A DNA stretch of 64,000 bases from Flavobacteriales bacterium UBA6693 (GCA_002454815.1 DKJL01000011.1:1-64000); one strand, 5' to 3'. Numbered from the stretch's first letter, positions 35,162 through 43,820 are shown. Notes: generated by a model from the letters alone, not told the origin. Made by a program: numbers and translations.

Positions 35162-36118
35162 ATGGAATACTTAAGTTTTGAACTTCCGATTAAAGAACTC
35201 ATGGATCAATATCAGACCTGCTCGCTTGTCGGCGAAGAAAGTGGTGTTGATGTGAAGTTGGCCTGTGCTCAGATCGAAGATAAAATTATAGATAAGAAAA
35301 AAGAGATTTATCATAACCTCACGCCCTGGCAGCGCGTACAGCTTTCCCGTCATCCGGACCGCCCTTACACGCTCGATTTTATTAAAGGTATTACCGATAA
35401 AGACAGCTTTCTGGAGTTGCACGGCGACCGCAATTTTGCCGATGATCCGGCGATGATCGGTGGTTTAGCGACAATTGATGGCCAGCGCGTTATGCTAATT
35501 GGCACCCAAAAGGGCCGTACCACCAAAGAACGCCAGCACCGTCGTTTCGGGATGAGTAATCCGGAAGGCTACCGTAAAGCATTAAGGCTGATGAAACTGG
35601 CCGAGAAATTCCGCATTCCGGTTATTACACTGATCGATACGCCGGGCGCTTATCCAGGTTTGGAAGCCGAGGAACGCGGGCAGGGAGAGGCAATTGCACG
35701 GAATATTTTTGAAATGACTATGCTGAAAACGCCGATATTCTGTTACATCATCGGTGAAGGAGCAAGTGGTGGCGCACTCGGAATCGGCGTGGGAAATAAG
35801 GTTTACATGCTCGAAAATACCTGGTACACGGTAATCGCCCCGGAAAGCTGTTCATCCATTTTGTGGCGCAATTGGGATCATAAGGAAGATGCAGCCAACG
35901 CGCTGAAACTAACGCCCGATGATGCGCTTCGTGAGCAGTTTATTGACGGTATTATTCAGGAGCCGCTGGGTGGCGCGCATTACGAGCCGCAGGTTGCTTA
36001 CGACTACCTGAAAGCTTCCATTCTTCAAAATATTAAAGCATTCTCCAGCTTTACCGGTAAAGAACTGGAAACCCAGCGTCAGGACAAATTTATCGCGATG
36101 GGTAAATTTAAAGGATAA
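35162..36118 (+). CDS. accA: Acetyl-CoA carboxylase carboxyltransferase, alpha subunit
   Basis: 318 aa. With AccD transfers carboxyl from biotin to acetyl-CoA. Seen: N-terminal helices, ELHGDRNFADDPAMIGGLA, MSNPEGYRKALRLMKLAEKF, TLIDTPGAYPGLEAEERGQ and GEGASGGALGIGVG, the crotonase-fold oxyanion segments. Length as in E. coli (319). Alone; accD is elsewhere. Followed by a terminator shared with ftsE. Confidence 0.97.
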   Translation: MEYLSFELPIKELMDQYQTCSLVGEESGVDVKLACAQIEDKIIDKKKEIYHNLTPWQRVQLSRHPDRPYTLDFIKGITDKDSFLELHGDRNFADDPAMIGGLATIDGQRVMLIGTQKGRTTKERQHRRFGMSNPEGYRKALRLMKLAEKFRIPVITLIDTPGAYPGLEAEERGQGEAIARNIFEMTMLKTPIFCYIIGEGASGGALGIGVGNKVYMLENTWYTVIAPESCSSILWRNWDHKEDAANALKLTPDDALREQFIDGIIQEPLGGAHYEPQVAYDYLKASILQNIKAFSSFTGKELETQRQDKFIAMGKFKG

Positions 36119-36200
36119 GGAAAAAAGCAGTAAACTTTACCAACGTTGATTTTTTTCAAAATTTAAAGTAAATCATGCTTTAGTTTAAATTTAAATTACA

Positions 36201-36230
36201 AAATCCCGTGTTCAGGTGAGCACGGGATTT
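36201..36230. terminator. Bidirectional terminator between accA and ftsE
   Basis: Perfect 10-bp stem AAATCCCGTG / CACGGGATTT with a 10-nt loop and flanking T/A runs. Confidence 0.75.
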
Positions 36231-36258
36231 CTATTTACTGACAGACTGTCTTCGTCAT

Positions 36259-36969
36259 TTATTCAAAAAGTTCTGCCGTATCGAGTACGGTTACTTTTCC
36301 GTCTTCACAACGGATCGCTTCACCCGGAAAATTCTGGATCATGTGATAATCGTGCGTTGCCATTACTACTGCCGAATGATTATCAAAGGCAAGCTGTTTC
36401 AGCAAAGTCATTATTTCGTTGGATGTTTCAGGGTCGAGATTTCCTGTCGGCTCATCGGCCAGGATGAGCTCCGGCCGGTTGAGCAGGGCGCGCGCGATGG
36501 CGATACGCTGCTGCTCGCCACCCGAAAGTTCGTGTGGCATTTTATGCTTTTTAGATTTCATCCCTACGCTGGCCAAGACCTCGTTGATACGCTCGTCCAT
36601 TGCCGCTTTTTCATTCCAGCCAGTAGCTTCCAGCACGAAACGCAGGTTTTTTTCTACCGTACGGTCGGTAAGAAGCTGAAAATCCTGAAAGACGATTCCG
36701 AGTTTACGACGAAGATTTGGCACGTCGGACATTCGTAAGGTCTGCAAATCAAAACCTGCCACATTGCCCTGGCCACCGCTCAGCGGAATGTGCCCGTACA
36801 GTGTCTTCAGTAACGAACTTTTCCCTGAGCCGGTTTTGCCGATGAGGTAGCAGAAGCGTCCTTTTTTGATGTGAAGGTTGACATCGTTAAGTACAGTAAA
36901 GTTTTTCTGGGATATTTTGGCATTTTTCAATGTGATCACATCGTGACCTTCCTGATAAGAATGTGGCAT
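36259..36969 (-). CDS. ftsE: Cell-division ATP-binding protein FtsE
   Basis: 236 aa, cytoplasmic ABC ATPase that with FtsX controls peptidoglycan hydrolases at the septum. Walker A GKTGSGKSS (44-52), the FtsE-type Q-loop FQDFQLL, signature LSGGEQQRIAIARAL and Walker B LILADEPTGNLD, then the switch His in ATHDYHM. The FQDFQLL and short C-terminus favour FtsE over LolD. ftsX is not next to it, so the partner is encoded elsewhere. Confidence 0.9.
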   Translation of the reverse strand: MPHSYQEGHDVITLKNAKISQKNFTVLNDVNLHIKKGRFCYLIGKTGSGKSSLLKTLYGHIPLSGGQGNVAGFDLQTLRMSDVPNLRRKLGIVFQDFQLLTDRTVEKNLRFVLEATGWNEKAAMDERINEVLASVGMKSKKHKMPHELSGGEQQRIAIARALLNRPELILADEPTGNLDPETSNEIMTLLKQLAFDNHSAVVMATHDYHMIQNFPGEAIRCEDGKVTVLDTAELFE

Positions 36970-37071
36970 AATACGTAGATTAATTTGAAAAGGTGCATTC
37001 GCGTTTCAGTATTTTATTTAGCTGAACTCCTGATTGCGCGCTGCAATTTAGCAAAATTTAATGAACAAAAA

Positions 37072-37098
37072 ATGCTTGAAAAATGACTTTTCAAGCAT
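37072..37098 (-). terminator. Terminator of rpmH
   Basis: Perfect 11-bp stem ATGCTTGAAAA / TTTTCAAGCAT, 5-nt loop; a T-run follows on the minus strand. Confidence 0.8.
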
Positions 37099-37123
37099 AA
37101 TCTTTATATGATAATTCCTGAGA

Positions 37124-37282
37124 TTATCTCTTAGCGCGCTGTGCACTTACAGTTAAACTCTTTCTGCCTTTCGCTCTTCTAGCAGCCAATACGCGTCGCC
37201 CGTTCGGAGTCGACATTCTTTCACGGAATCCGTGTTTGTTTCTTTTCTTTCTTTCAGATGGCTGGAATGTTCTCTTGCTCAT
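37124..37282 (-). CDS. rpmH: 50S ribosomal protein L34
   Basis: 52 aa, extremely basic. MSKRTFQPSERKKRNKHGF and MSTPNGRRVLAARRAKGR are the L34 signature. In many bacteria it sits beside rnpA and dnaA; here no rnpA or dnaA is next to it, so it is a single-gene unit with an ideal promoter and its own terminator. Confidence 0.97.
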   Translation of the reverse strand: MSKRTFQPSERKKRNKHGFRERMSTPNGRRVLAARRAKGRKSLTVSAQRAKR

Positions 37283-37326
37283 TGCTAAATATTTTTAGTA
37301 AAAAACTATCTCTTATTTTCAGACTG

Positions 37327-37357
37327 CAAAGATAGAAAAGTTTTTATTTGCTGCAAA
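37327..37357 (-). promoter_or_regulatory. Promoter of rpmH
   Basis: On the minus strand TTTG (37354-37357), 19 nt, TATCTTTG (37327-37334): full match to the Bacteroidota consensus. Confidence 0.75.
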
Positions 37358-37471
37358 TTTAATGAGCACTATTTTTTAATCTTTCTGATAAGTTGTTTAA
37401 AGTGGTCTGGCTGATAACAAAGTTCATGCAGTCATTTAAATGTGATAAGGATTAAAAATAAAAACAAACCT

Positions 37472-37479
37472 TATCTTTG
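37472..37479 (+). promoter_or_regulatory. -7 box TATCTTTG of the DHH-family gene
   Basis: Exact TAnnTTTG box 22 nt before ATG 37502; excludes an in-frame start at 37442. Confidence 0.55.
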
Positions 37480-37501
37480 TAATACCAAAATTTTTCCCAT
37501 A

Positions 37502-38509
37502 ATGTTTACCGCTTCCGAAATCAGCCAAATCGAAAATCTACTGACAGCCGATAAAAAGATTGTCATCATTTCCCATTATAATCCGGATGGAGATGCGGTA
37601 GGATCCAGCTTGGGACTTAAACATTTTCTTAAAAACAAAGGGTTGGATGCCACAGTGATCGTGCCGAACGATTTTCCCAAATTCCTGAAATGGATGCCTG
37701 GTGCCAAGAAGATCATCATTGCGGATTATAAAAGAAAAGCTGCAGGTGAAGCAATTTACCACGCGGATGTTATCTTTATCCTGGATTTTAATGCTGCCCA
37801 TCGTAGTGGAAATATGGTGGGTCCGTGGCTGGAAAAGTCCCGTGCCGTGAAAATATTGATTGATCATCATCAGCAGCCGGAGGATTTCGATTTTGTATAT
37901 TCTGATGTTACCGTGCCGGCGACGTGCCAGATGATTTATCATTTTATACAGGCGCTGGGACAGGAAAACCTCGTCGACCAGGATATTGCAGAGTGTCTGT
38001 ACACGGGAATAATGACCGATACGGGAGGTTTCCGTTTCCGTAGTACGAGCGCAACTACGCACCGTATTGTCGCCAATCTCATCGAGAAAGGGGCCGATCC
38101 GGCCATGATCACCTCGAACACGTGGGACACCAATACGGTATCGCGGCTGCATTTGCTGGCGCTCATTCTTGGCCGTATCGAAGTGGTGAAGGACGGAAAA
38201 GTCGCGATTCTTTTTCTGAAAAGAGATGAACTTAAGCAATATGGTTTTCAAAAAGGAGACACCGAAGGTTTTGTGAATTACGGTCTCAGTATAATGGGCA
38301 CGCAGGTCTCCGCTTTTTTCATGGAAGATTTGTATGAAGATTTTATCAAGATTTCCTTTCGGTCGAAGGACGATGTCGATGTTAATCAGTTCTCGCGTCA
38401 ATACTTCAACGGCGGTGGCCATATCAATGCTGCGGGCGGTAAATATTTCATGCCCATTGCAGAAACCATTGAGGATTTTAAGGAATTTATTGAGGTGGAG
38501 CAGTTTTAG
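37502..38509 (+). CDS. nrnA: DHH-family bifunctional oligoribonuclease/PAP phosphatase, NrnA-like
   Basis: 335 aa, cytoplasmic. NrnA-type enzymes degrade 2-5 nt RNA and dephosphorylate 3'-phosphoadenosine 5'-phosphate. Metal site: HYNPDGDAVGS (His25, Asp29, Asp31), ILDFNAAHRSG, the DHH motif LIDHHQQPEDF near residue 120 and TGIMTDTGGFRF; the DHHA1 half ends in GGGHINAAGG near 313-322 for substrate binding. Start set by the promoter. Confidence 0.9.
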   Translation: MFTASEISQIENLLTADKKIVIISHYNPDGDAVGSSLGLKHFLKNKGLDATVIVPNDFPKFLKWMPGAKKIIIADYKRKAAGEAIYHADVIFILDFNAAHRSGNMVGPWLEKSRAVKILIDHHQQPEDFDFVYSDVTVPATCQMIYHFIQALGQENLVDQDIAECLYTGIMTDTGGFRFRSTSATTHRIVANLIEKGADPAMITSNTWDTNTVSRLHLLALILGRIEVVKDGKVAILFLKRDELKQYGFQKGDTEGFVNYGLSIMGTQVSAFFMEDLYEDFIKISFRSKDDVDVNQFSRQYFNGGGHINAAGGKYFMPIAETIEDFKEFIEVEQF

Positions 38510-38587
38510 TCACTTGTAATTCTTCTGCATTCGGCAGTTTTCAATTAGTTTTATGGATTCTTGCTTTAATAACATCTACTTCTGATT

Positions 38588-38719
38588 CTATTTCGGAACG
38601 ACTGCCGCTACGCGCTGTTTGTCTTGAATTGACGTTCCGCCCAATTGCCAATGTTCGGTTTTACCTGCATCGTATTTTCTGCCGGTCCTGATGGTTAATT
38701 TCAACTTGCTATTTAACAT
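38588..38719 (-). CDS. Possible 43-residue basic small protein or gene fragment
   Basis: ATG at 38719 to TAG at 38588. The product is basic, with KLTIRTGRKYDAGKTEHW in the middle and ends QRVAAVVPK. Composition looks like coding sequence rather than AT-rich spacer, and the GC content is higher than the flanking DNA. No family recognised; no -7 box seen upstream. It could be the C-terminal relic of a larger gene. Confidence 0.3.
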   Translation of the reverse strand: MLNSKLKLTIRTGRKYDAGKTEHWQLGGTSIQDKQRVAAVVPK

Positions 38720-38827
38720 AATTGTAATTTTCATCTGATGATGAGGTAAATTTTGTATGAAATAAGGTTGTTTTTTAAAAAGTATTCATAGAAGTAAAAC
38801 ATTTTATTAGAATGTGGTTTTAATTTT

Positions 38828-38835
38828 TATATTTG
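38828..38835 (+). promoter_or_regulatory. -7 box TATATTTG of the T9SS type A gene
   Basis: Exact TAnnTTTG box 27 nt before ATG 38863. Confidence 0.55.
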
Positions 38836-38862
38836 CTGCACAACTAACTTTAAATTCTCACT

Positions 38863-40425
38863 ATGAAGAAAAAATTACTCACGATGTTGATGGTATTACC
38901 GCTATTAGCACAGGCACAATTCAGTGAAAACTTTGATGCAGCGGCAGTTAAACCGGCCGGCTGGACTGTGATCAACGGTGGAGACGCTAACGGCTTTATT
39001 TTCGGTGCCGGCGCTCCCGGTTCGGCACTTTCACAGCCGAACGCGGCACAAATCAATTATAAAGCTGATGCGCACGATGATTATTTAATTACTCCCGCCA
39101 TCACGGTGACTGCCGGAGTCAACGATCGGCTGACCTATTTCGTAAAATCTCAGGATCCCAGTTATCTGGAGGCTTATGAGGTAAAATTGTCCACTACTAC
39201 AGCAACAGCGGATGCGTTCAACACCGTTCTTACTCAAAATGCTGAGGCTCCCGCTGCCTGGACCCAGTTCTCCATCGACTTGTCTGAGTATGAGGGGAAA
39301 ACAATTTACGTAGGCTTTCATGCTACTTCAGCAGACCGTTTCCGTCTGCTGTTCGATAATGTAGTTAACGATACCGCGCCAACAGTAGCCCCGGACTGTC
39401 CGACAGCATTAGTGGCTCCTGCACAGGGAGCAACCGGCGTTGATTATGCAGCCACCACATTCTCGTGGACGCCACCCACAACGGGCGGACCTGTGGACTA
39501 TTACGAACTTTATCTTGATACAAATCCGAATCCAACGACCAAAGTAGGTGTTTTTGTGAATCCTACGGCTACCATCCAAATCAATAGTGACACGCAGTAT
39601 TACTGGAAAGTAGTTTCCAAAAATGCAGCTGGGGAATCTACCTCTTGCCTTACCAGTAGTTTTAAAACCAAAGTAGATCCTATTTTACCTTACTGCGGAC
39701 CATTGGTTTACGGCAATGGTGTGGAGCCTATTACTTCGGTTAATTTCGGTGGAATGACCAATACTTCGTCAGCTACCGTTAATAATCCGCATGAAATATT
39801 TGTCGATAAAATCGCCGAAGTAAAACAAGGGGAGTCATTGTCAATTGAACTAAAAGGAAATACCGGTGGTAACTTTACCAGCAGATTTATTGTTTTTGTG
39901 GATTGGAACCAGGACGGCCAATTTTCCGGAGCAGGTGAATCATATTTTGTGAGTGCGCCTCTTTCGATCACTAATTCTACCGGCACTGATACAAAAACGG
40001 CAGTAGGAACCATCGTGGTTCCGCAAAATGCAAAACTGGGGAATACAAGAATGCGCATCAAAAAGAATTTCGGTGCAACAGCGGCTCCAAATCCTTGCTC
40101 TTCAGGTGGTACTTTAACGGCTCCGGCTGATAGCGGATACGGACAGGCAGAAGATTATACCGTAAATGTAAGTGCAGTGCTGGGAACTTCTGACTTGAAG
40201 AAAACGCAAATATCAGTCTATCCGAATCCTGTAAAAGACGTGCTTAACGTCTCGACGGCCGATAAGAAAGTTATGGCGGTCGAGTTTTATACGGCGGATG
40301 GCAAGCTGGTAAAAACAGCTAAGGATGCTGCTGCGGTAAATACTTCTGATCTTCAGAAAGGAGTGTACATCGTAAAGGTAAAAACTTCCGACAGTGAGAA
40401 GTCCTTCAAGGTCATTAAGGAATAA
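38863..40425 (+). CDS. Secreted multidomain protein: choice-of-anchor J, fibronectin III, GEVED, T9SS type A signal
   Basis: 520 aa. Signal peptide 1-19 (ending AQAQ). A choice-of-anchor J / cleaved-adhesin jelly roll (about 20-175; starts FSENFDAAA), a fibronectin type III domain (about 180-272; FSWTPPTTGGPVDYYELY), a GEVED domain (about 275-435; FVDWNQDGQFSGAGE and GYGQAEDYTV), and a T9SS type A tail (about 447-520; YPNPVKDVLNVS, FYTADGKLV, KGVYIVKV). It should be exported by the type IX system and probably lipid/LPS-anchored outside. An adhesin or carbohydrate-binding role is likely; no enzyme domain is present. Confidence 0.9.
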   Translation: MKKKLLTMLMVLPLLAQAQFSENFDAAAVKPAGWTVINGGDANGFIFGAGAPGSALSQPNAAQINYKADAHDDYLITPAITVTAGVNDRLTYFVKSQDPSYLEAYEVKLSTTTATADAFNTVLTQNAEAPAAWTQFSIDLSEYEGKTIYVGFHATSADRFRLLFDNVVNDTAPTVAPDCPTALVAPAQGATGVDYAATTFSWTPPTTGGPVDYYELYLDTNPNPTTKVGVFVNPTATIQINSDTQYYWKVVSKNAAGESTSCLTSSFKTKVDPILPYCGPLVYGNGVEPITSVNFGGMTNTSSATVNNPHEIFVDKIAEVKQGESLSIELKGNTGGNFTSRFIVFVDWNQDGQFSGAGESYFVSAPLSITNSTGTDTKTAVGTIVVPQNAKLGNTRMRIKKNFGATAAPNPCSSGGTLTAPADSGYGQAEDYTVNVSAVLGTSDLKKTQISVYPNPVKDVLNVSTADKKVMAVEFYTADGKLVKTAKDAAAVNTSDLQKGVYIVKVKTSDSEKSFKVIKE

Positions 40426-40452
40426 GCAATTTATTTTATTCTTAAGCAAAAA

Positions 40453-40479
40453 GAAACCGTCTCATTCCGAGGCGGTTTC
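40453..40479 (+). terminator. Terminator of the T9SS type A gene
   Basis: 11-bp stem GAAACCGTCTC / GAGGCGGTTTC (one G-T pair), 5-nt loop, T-rich tail; probably also serves the convergent hydrolase operon. Confidence 0.78.
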
Positions 40480-40497
40480 TTGTTTTTTACGTACGGA

Positions 40498-41280
40498 TTA
40501 AAAAATGAGTTTTTTCGGCAACTGATGCAGTAGTTCCGTATTAATGATTTCGGCGCAGACAGCCGGTTTTTCCCAATGCCCATTGTGGCCACAATCGACC
40601 AAATATGATTTGAGGTTGGTTCTGTCCGGCAACTGTTCCAGCACCTCTTCCGTCTTTACTGCTGTATCATGTTTCCCTGCAATTACTAAAATGCGCTCCC
40701 GGAAACTGTGAATAATATCCCATTTCTCCGTACGTTCCGCCATGCCCTGCACCGCCGCCGCCGCGCCTTCATTGGGAGTCGATAACGCGATTTCTTTGGC
40801 AACAGCAATTTTAACTTCGAGAAAAGCTTTTTCATTAGGATTAAATAAATTAGGCACGCCCGCATTTACATAGCCTGCAAAGGCCTCACGAATGACGCGC
40901 AGACTTTTCAGGCGCTGTTCTTTTTTTTCAGCGTCATCCGCCATCGGACTCGAGAAAAACAGCGTAATGCTTTTTAAAACTTCGGGAAAAATCCCCGCGA
41001 AAGCGAGCGAAACGTAGCCGCCCATGGAATGTCCCAGCAGGTGAAATTTCTTTAAATTTAAATGATCCGTCACCTCCTTCACTTTCTCCGCCATGAATTC
41101 CATGGTGTGTACTTCGCTGTATATGGGGGAAGATCCGTGGCCGGGCAAATCGATTTTAATAAGCCGAAAATCGTCCGAAAGCCGTTCTTCCATATCGGTC
41201 CAAATGGTAGTATTTTCCATGAAACCGTGCAGCAGAACCAGTTCTTCTTTGCCGTTGCCGGATAATTCGTAGTAAAGCAT
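40498..41280 (-). CDS. Alpha/beta hydrolase
   Basis: 260 aa, soluble. Alpha/beta hydrolase fold with oxyanion LLHGFMENTTIW (16-27), nucleophile Ser85 in LGHSMGGY, acid Asp205 in AGKHDTAV and base His232 in DCGHNGHWEKP. The substrate is not evident; esterase or MenH-like activities are common in this subgroup. Last gene of a four-gene minus-strand operon (gap of 11 bp to the lipoprotein upstream). Confidence 0.85.
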   Translation of the reverse strand: MLYYELSGNGKEELVLLHGFMENTTIWTDMEERLSDDFRLIKIDLPGHGSSPIYSEVHTMEFMAEKVKEVTDHLNLKKFHLLGHSMGGYVSLAFAGIFPEVLKSITLFFSSPMADDAEKKEQRLKSLRVIREAFAGYVNAGVPNLFNPNEKAFLEVKIAVAKEIALSTPNEGAAAAVQGMAERTEKWDIIHSFRERILVIAGKHDTAVKTEEVLEQLPDRTNLKSYLVDCGHNGHWEKPAVCAEIINTELLHQLPKKLIF

Positions 41281-41291
41281 ATTTTCCAGAT

Positions 41292-41798
41292 TTAAAAGTA
41301 GATATCAATATACTCTACAAATCCGGAGCCGTTTACTTTGTCCTGAAGCCGCCAAAATTTTGCCTCCGTTTCTTTAAAGAAGGTGGATTTACCGCTACGT
41401 GTGTATCTTTTTTGATTAATTGTTTGCCGCATCACCCCGTCGAAATTAAGATGCTTCACAGAAACGCGTGTTATGGTACCTTCAATATTCAAATGATTGC
41501 TTCCTGCCATGGCATTTCCTTTAACTGAATATCGGTCCCGTCCGGTTTTCGAAAAGACGATTTTTCCGGTAAAAGATGAAGTTTCGTCTGATGAAAAACG
41601 GAGTTTATGGCTGCCGCTCAGGTCTTCAAATCGGTCCGCAGCATTTTTTGCCGCTGTGCGCACATTCATTTCTGTGCGTACGACGTTGATGGATTCGATG
41701 CGGCGCACCTCATCCGAACGCGGATCCTGAACAGGTTCTGGCTTGGCGCAGGAAAAAGCCAAAAACAGTGTTATAAATAAGTGGATATAAGAGCGCAT
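41292..41798 (-). CDS. Lipoprotein of unknown function
   Basis: 168 aa. Lipoprotein signal ending at Cys17 (FLAFSCAKPEP). The rest is polar and beta-rich (KLRFSSDETSSFTGKIVFSK, YSVKGNAMAGSNHLNIEGTI), suggesting a small barrel or sandwich in the periplasm. Not recognised. 8 bp after dtd and 11 bp before the hydrolase, so part of that operon. Confidence 0.65.
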   Translation of the reverse strand: MRSYIHLFITLFLAFSCAKPEPVQDPRSDEVRRIESINVVRTEMNVRTAAKNAADRFEDLSGSHKLRFSSDETSSFTGKIVFSKTGRDRYSVKGNAMAGSNHLNIEGTITRVSVKHLNFDGVMRQTINQKRYTRSGKSTFFKETEAKFWRLQDKVNGSGFVEYIDIYF

Positions 41799-41806
41799 AA
41801 ATTTAG

Positions 41807-42256
41807 TTACATTTTGGTTTGGGAATCCATCACAATAGTCACCGGTCCGTCATTTACTAACGAAACTTTCATGTCGACACCGAAGATTCCGCTTGCTACT
41901 CGAAGTTGATGCGAGGCCATTTTTTCTTTAAATAAATCAAAGAGCGGTATTGCCTGGTCCGGCCGTGCTGCTTTAATGAATGACGGGCGGTTTCCTTTTT
42001 TATAATCGGCCATTAGCGTGAACTGGCTGATGCAAAGAACTTCGCCGGAAATATCAAGTAAAGAAAGGTTGAGCTTTCCCTCATGGTCTCCGAAGATTCG
42101 CAAGTTTACAATCTTCTGTACGAGCCATTCTGCGTCGGCAACGGTATCACCTTCCGCAACGCCGACAAGTATTACCAAACCGACTCCGATGCTGCCTATG
42201 ATTTTCTGATCCACGGTAACATCTGCCTGCGAAACTCGCTGTATTACGGCTTTCAT
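41807..42256 (-). CDS. dtd: D-aminoacyl-tRNA deacylase
   Basis: 149 aa. Removes D-amino acids (and glycine from mischarged tRNA-Ala) from tRNAs. The two active-site signatures are intact: SQFTLMADYKKGNRPSF (about 78-94) and the Gly-cisPro NDGPVTIVMD (about 135-144). Usual length. Starts 10 bp after the Rieske-like lipoprotein on the same strand. Confidence 0.95.
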   Translation of the reverse strand: MKAVIQRVSQADVTVDQKIIGSIGVGLVILVGVAEGDTVADAEWLVQKIVNLRIFGDHEGKLNLSLLDISGEVLCISQFTLMADYKKGNRPSFIKAARPDQAIPLFDLFKEKMASHQLRVASGIFGVDMKVSLVNDGPVTIVMDSQTKM

Positions 42257-42266
42257 AGTTTAAATA

Positions 42267-42716
42267 TTAATAATAAACAGAAAGTAAATTCGATCCGCTA
42301 TCGTAATTGTAGGGATAAGTTTTCGGCGGCACGGTGGCACTATTCAGTGGCTCGCCGGTCAGCAAGATCCATTCTGCGCCGTCTTTCGGACAGATCATTT
42401 TAATGTTGTTTTCAACACTTAGGGTGGTGTCGGCATCAGGACAGAGATGTGGCGCGTTACGGTCGTACACTTTGAAGCCTGTGGTGGTGCGGACGATAAT
42501 CAGCCCGCGGGTACCGGCCTGCTGCTCATTAACATAAACCCAACCGCCTACATTCTGCAAATTGAAATAAGCGGGGAGAGACAGATTCAGCACTACATTG
42601 ATTGGGGCGGCGGGAAAACAGTTTACGGTTTCACTGCGGTCGCTGCAGGAGCTGGTGTTGAGGAAAAATGAGGTAATCAGGAGGAGGAAAAGCACGCGCC
42701 AAAAATTACTTTTCAT
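42267..42716 (-). CDS. Rieske-like lipoprotein with incomplete cluster ligands
   Basis: 149 aa. Lipoprotein signal with Cys24 (LNTSSCSD). The C-terminal half follows the Rieske pattern seen in flavobacterial lipoproteins: VYDRNAPHLCP and ICPKDGAEWILLTGEPL, then a beta end (YPYNYDSGSNLLSVYY). Of four canonical ligands (Cys-x-His and Cys-x-x-His) His90 and Cys109 remain, while the first Cys is Ala88 and the last His is Asp112, so a 2Fe-2S cluster is doubtful. A TTG 10 codons earlier (42746) is a poorer start. First gene of the dtd operon. The Rieske relation is my inference. Confidence 0.6.
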   Translation of the reverse strand: MKSNFWRVLFLLLITSFFLNTSSCSDRSETVNCFPAAPINVVLNLSLPAYFNLQNVGGWVYVNEQQAGTRGLIIVRTTTGFKVYDRNAPHLCPDADTTLSVENNIKMICPKDGAEWILLTGEPLNSATVPPKTYPYNYDSGSNLLSVYY

Positions 42717-42730
42717 ATAGAATAAAGTTA

Positions 42731-42738
42731 TATCTTTG
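42731..42738 (+). promoter_or_regulatory. -7 box TATCTTTG of greA
   Basis: Exact TAnnTTTG box 77 nt before the greA ATG; leaves a fairly long leader. It lies between the divergent dtd operon and greA. Confidence 0.5.
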
Positions 42739-42815
42739 TGAAACAAATCAACAAAAATGCATTGTCCGACAAATGTCGGATTATTTTTTTATACTAACGT
42801 TAAATACTGAAACCT

Positions 42816-43286
42816 ATGGCAAGTTACGTCACTAAAGAAGGATTGGATAAGATGAAGGCAGAGCTGGAACAGCTGGAAACAGTGGAGCGCCCGAAAATTA
42901 CCCAGCAGATTGCGGAAGCCCGCGACAAAGGCGACTTATCTGAAAATGCCGAATACGATGCTGCTAAAGAAGCCCAGGGAATGCTGGAGATGAAGATCTC
43001 AAAGATCAAGGATATCATTGTGAACTCGAAGGTGATCGACGAAAGTCAACTGGACGTTTCCAAAGTATCGATACTCACCACCGTGCGTCTGAAAAATAAC
43101 GCCACCAAGACGGAGCAGAAATTTACCCTCGTGCCCGATAATGAGAGCGACATCAAAGCCGGAAAAATTTCCGTGAATACACCGATCGCGAAAGGATTGC
43201 TCGGTAAAGTGGTCGGCGAAACTGCGGAAATATTGCTGCCGAACGGCAACACCCTTTCCTTCGATATTTTAGAAATTTCGTTATAA
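42816..43286 (+). CDS. greA: Transcription elongation factor GreA
   Basis: 156 aa. Rescues backtracked RNA polymerase by promoting transcript cleavage. N-terminal coiled coil with the acidic tip (ARDKGDLSENAEYDAAKEAQG, about 31-51, Asp/Glu pair) and a C-terminal globular domain (about 80-156). Usual length. Own promoter. Confidence 0.96.
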   Translation: MASYVTKEGLDKMKAELEQLETVERPKITQQIAEARDKGDLSENAEYDAAKEAQGMLEMKISKIKDIIVNSKVIDESQLDVSKVSILTTVRLKNNATKTEQKFTLVPDNESDIKAGKISVNTPIAKGLLGKVVGETAEILLPNGNTLSFDILEISL

Positions 43287-43377
43287 GCCGGCAAAAATCC
43301 AATTTAATAGCATTCAGTCACGCTAAATCTTCTGTTTTTTTACGAATTATTTAACGGAAGAGTTTATTAGGAAATCG

Positions 43378-43385
43378 TAAATTTG
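43378..43385 (+). promoter_or_regulatory. -7 box TAAATTTG of the HIT gene
   Basis: Exact box, 45 nt before ATG 43431; it covers an in-frame TTG at 43383, so that start is excluded. Confidence 0.5.
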
Positions 43386-43430
43386 TACCTGCGCGTTGGC
43401 GTGGGTATTTTAATTTTAACATCGAAAGTT

Positions 43431-43820
43431 ATGGCTTCTATTTTCAGTAAAATAATTCAAGGCGAACTGCCTGCCTATAAAATCGCGGAAGATGAGCATC
43501 ACCTTGCTTTTCTTGATGCGATGCCGCTGGTGGAAGGGCATACGCTGGTAATCCCAAAGCAGGAAACAGATTTTATTTTTGACCTGGACTCTGAAGCGTA
43601 TAAGAACCTGTGGGCTTTTGCGCAGCAGGTGGCAAAGAAAATGGAGCGTGCTTTCCCAAAACAGCGTATTGCTGTGGCGGTAGTAGGGCTGGAGGTGCCA
43701 CACGCCCACATCCATCTAATACCAATTACCAAAATGGACGATATGAACTTCAAAAACGAAAGGCTGAAACTCAGCGATGAAGCGTATCGCCAAATCCAAG
43801 CACGCATTGTGCAATCCTAA
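43431..43820 (+). CDS. HIT family nucleotide-binding protein, HinT-like
   Basis: 129 aa. Hydrolase or transferase acting on nucleoside phosphoramidates and dinucleotides. N-terminus IFSKIIQGELPAYKI is standard; the catalytic HIT motif HAHIHLIP has His91, His93 and His95. Start fixed by the promoter. 27 bp before clpX and probably in one transcript. Confidence 0.93.
   Translation: MASIFSKIIQGELPAYKIAEDEHHLAFLDAMPLVEGHTLVIPKQETDFIFDLDSEAYKNLWAFAQQVAKKMERAFPKQRIAVAVVGLEVPHAHIHLIPITKMDDMNFKNERLKLSDEAYRQIQARIVQS

Larger units (their letters stand above)
38510..38862. other. 353-bp gap between the DHH gene and a T9SS gene
   Basis: Contains a possible minus-strand small ORF (38588-38719) and the -7 box of the downstream gene (38828-38835). 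No terminator of the usual type follows the DHH gene. Confidence 0.4.

Noticed and set aside
36259..36969. LolD or another lipoprotein-export ATPase
   Set aside because: The FQDFQLL segment and C-terminal length fit FtsE better, although ftsX is not adjacent.
42746..42746. TTG start of the Rieske-like lipoprotein
   Set aside because: Adds ten residues before the natural signal peptide; ATG 42716 gives a standard lipoprotein start.
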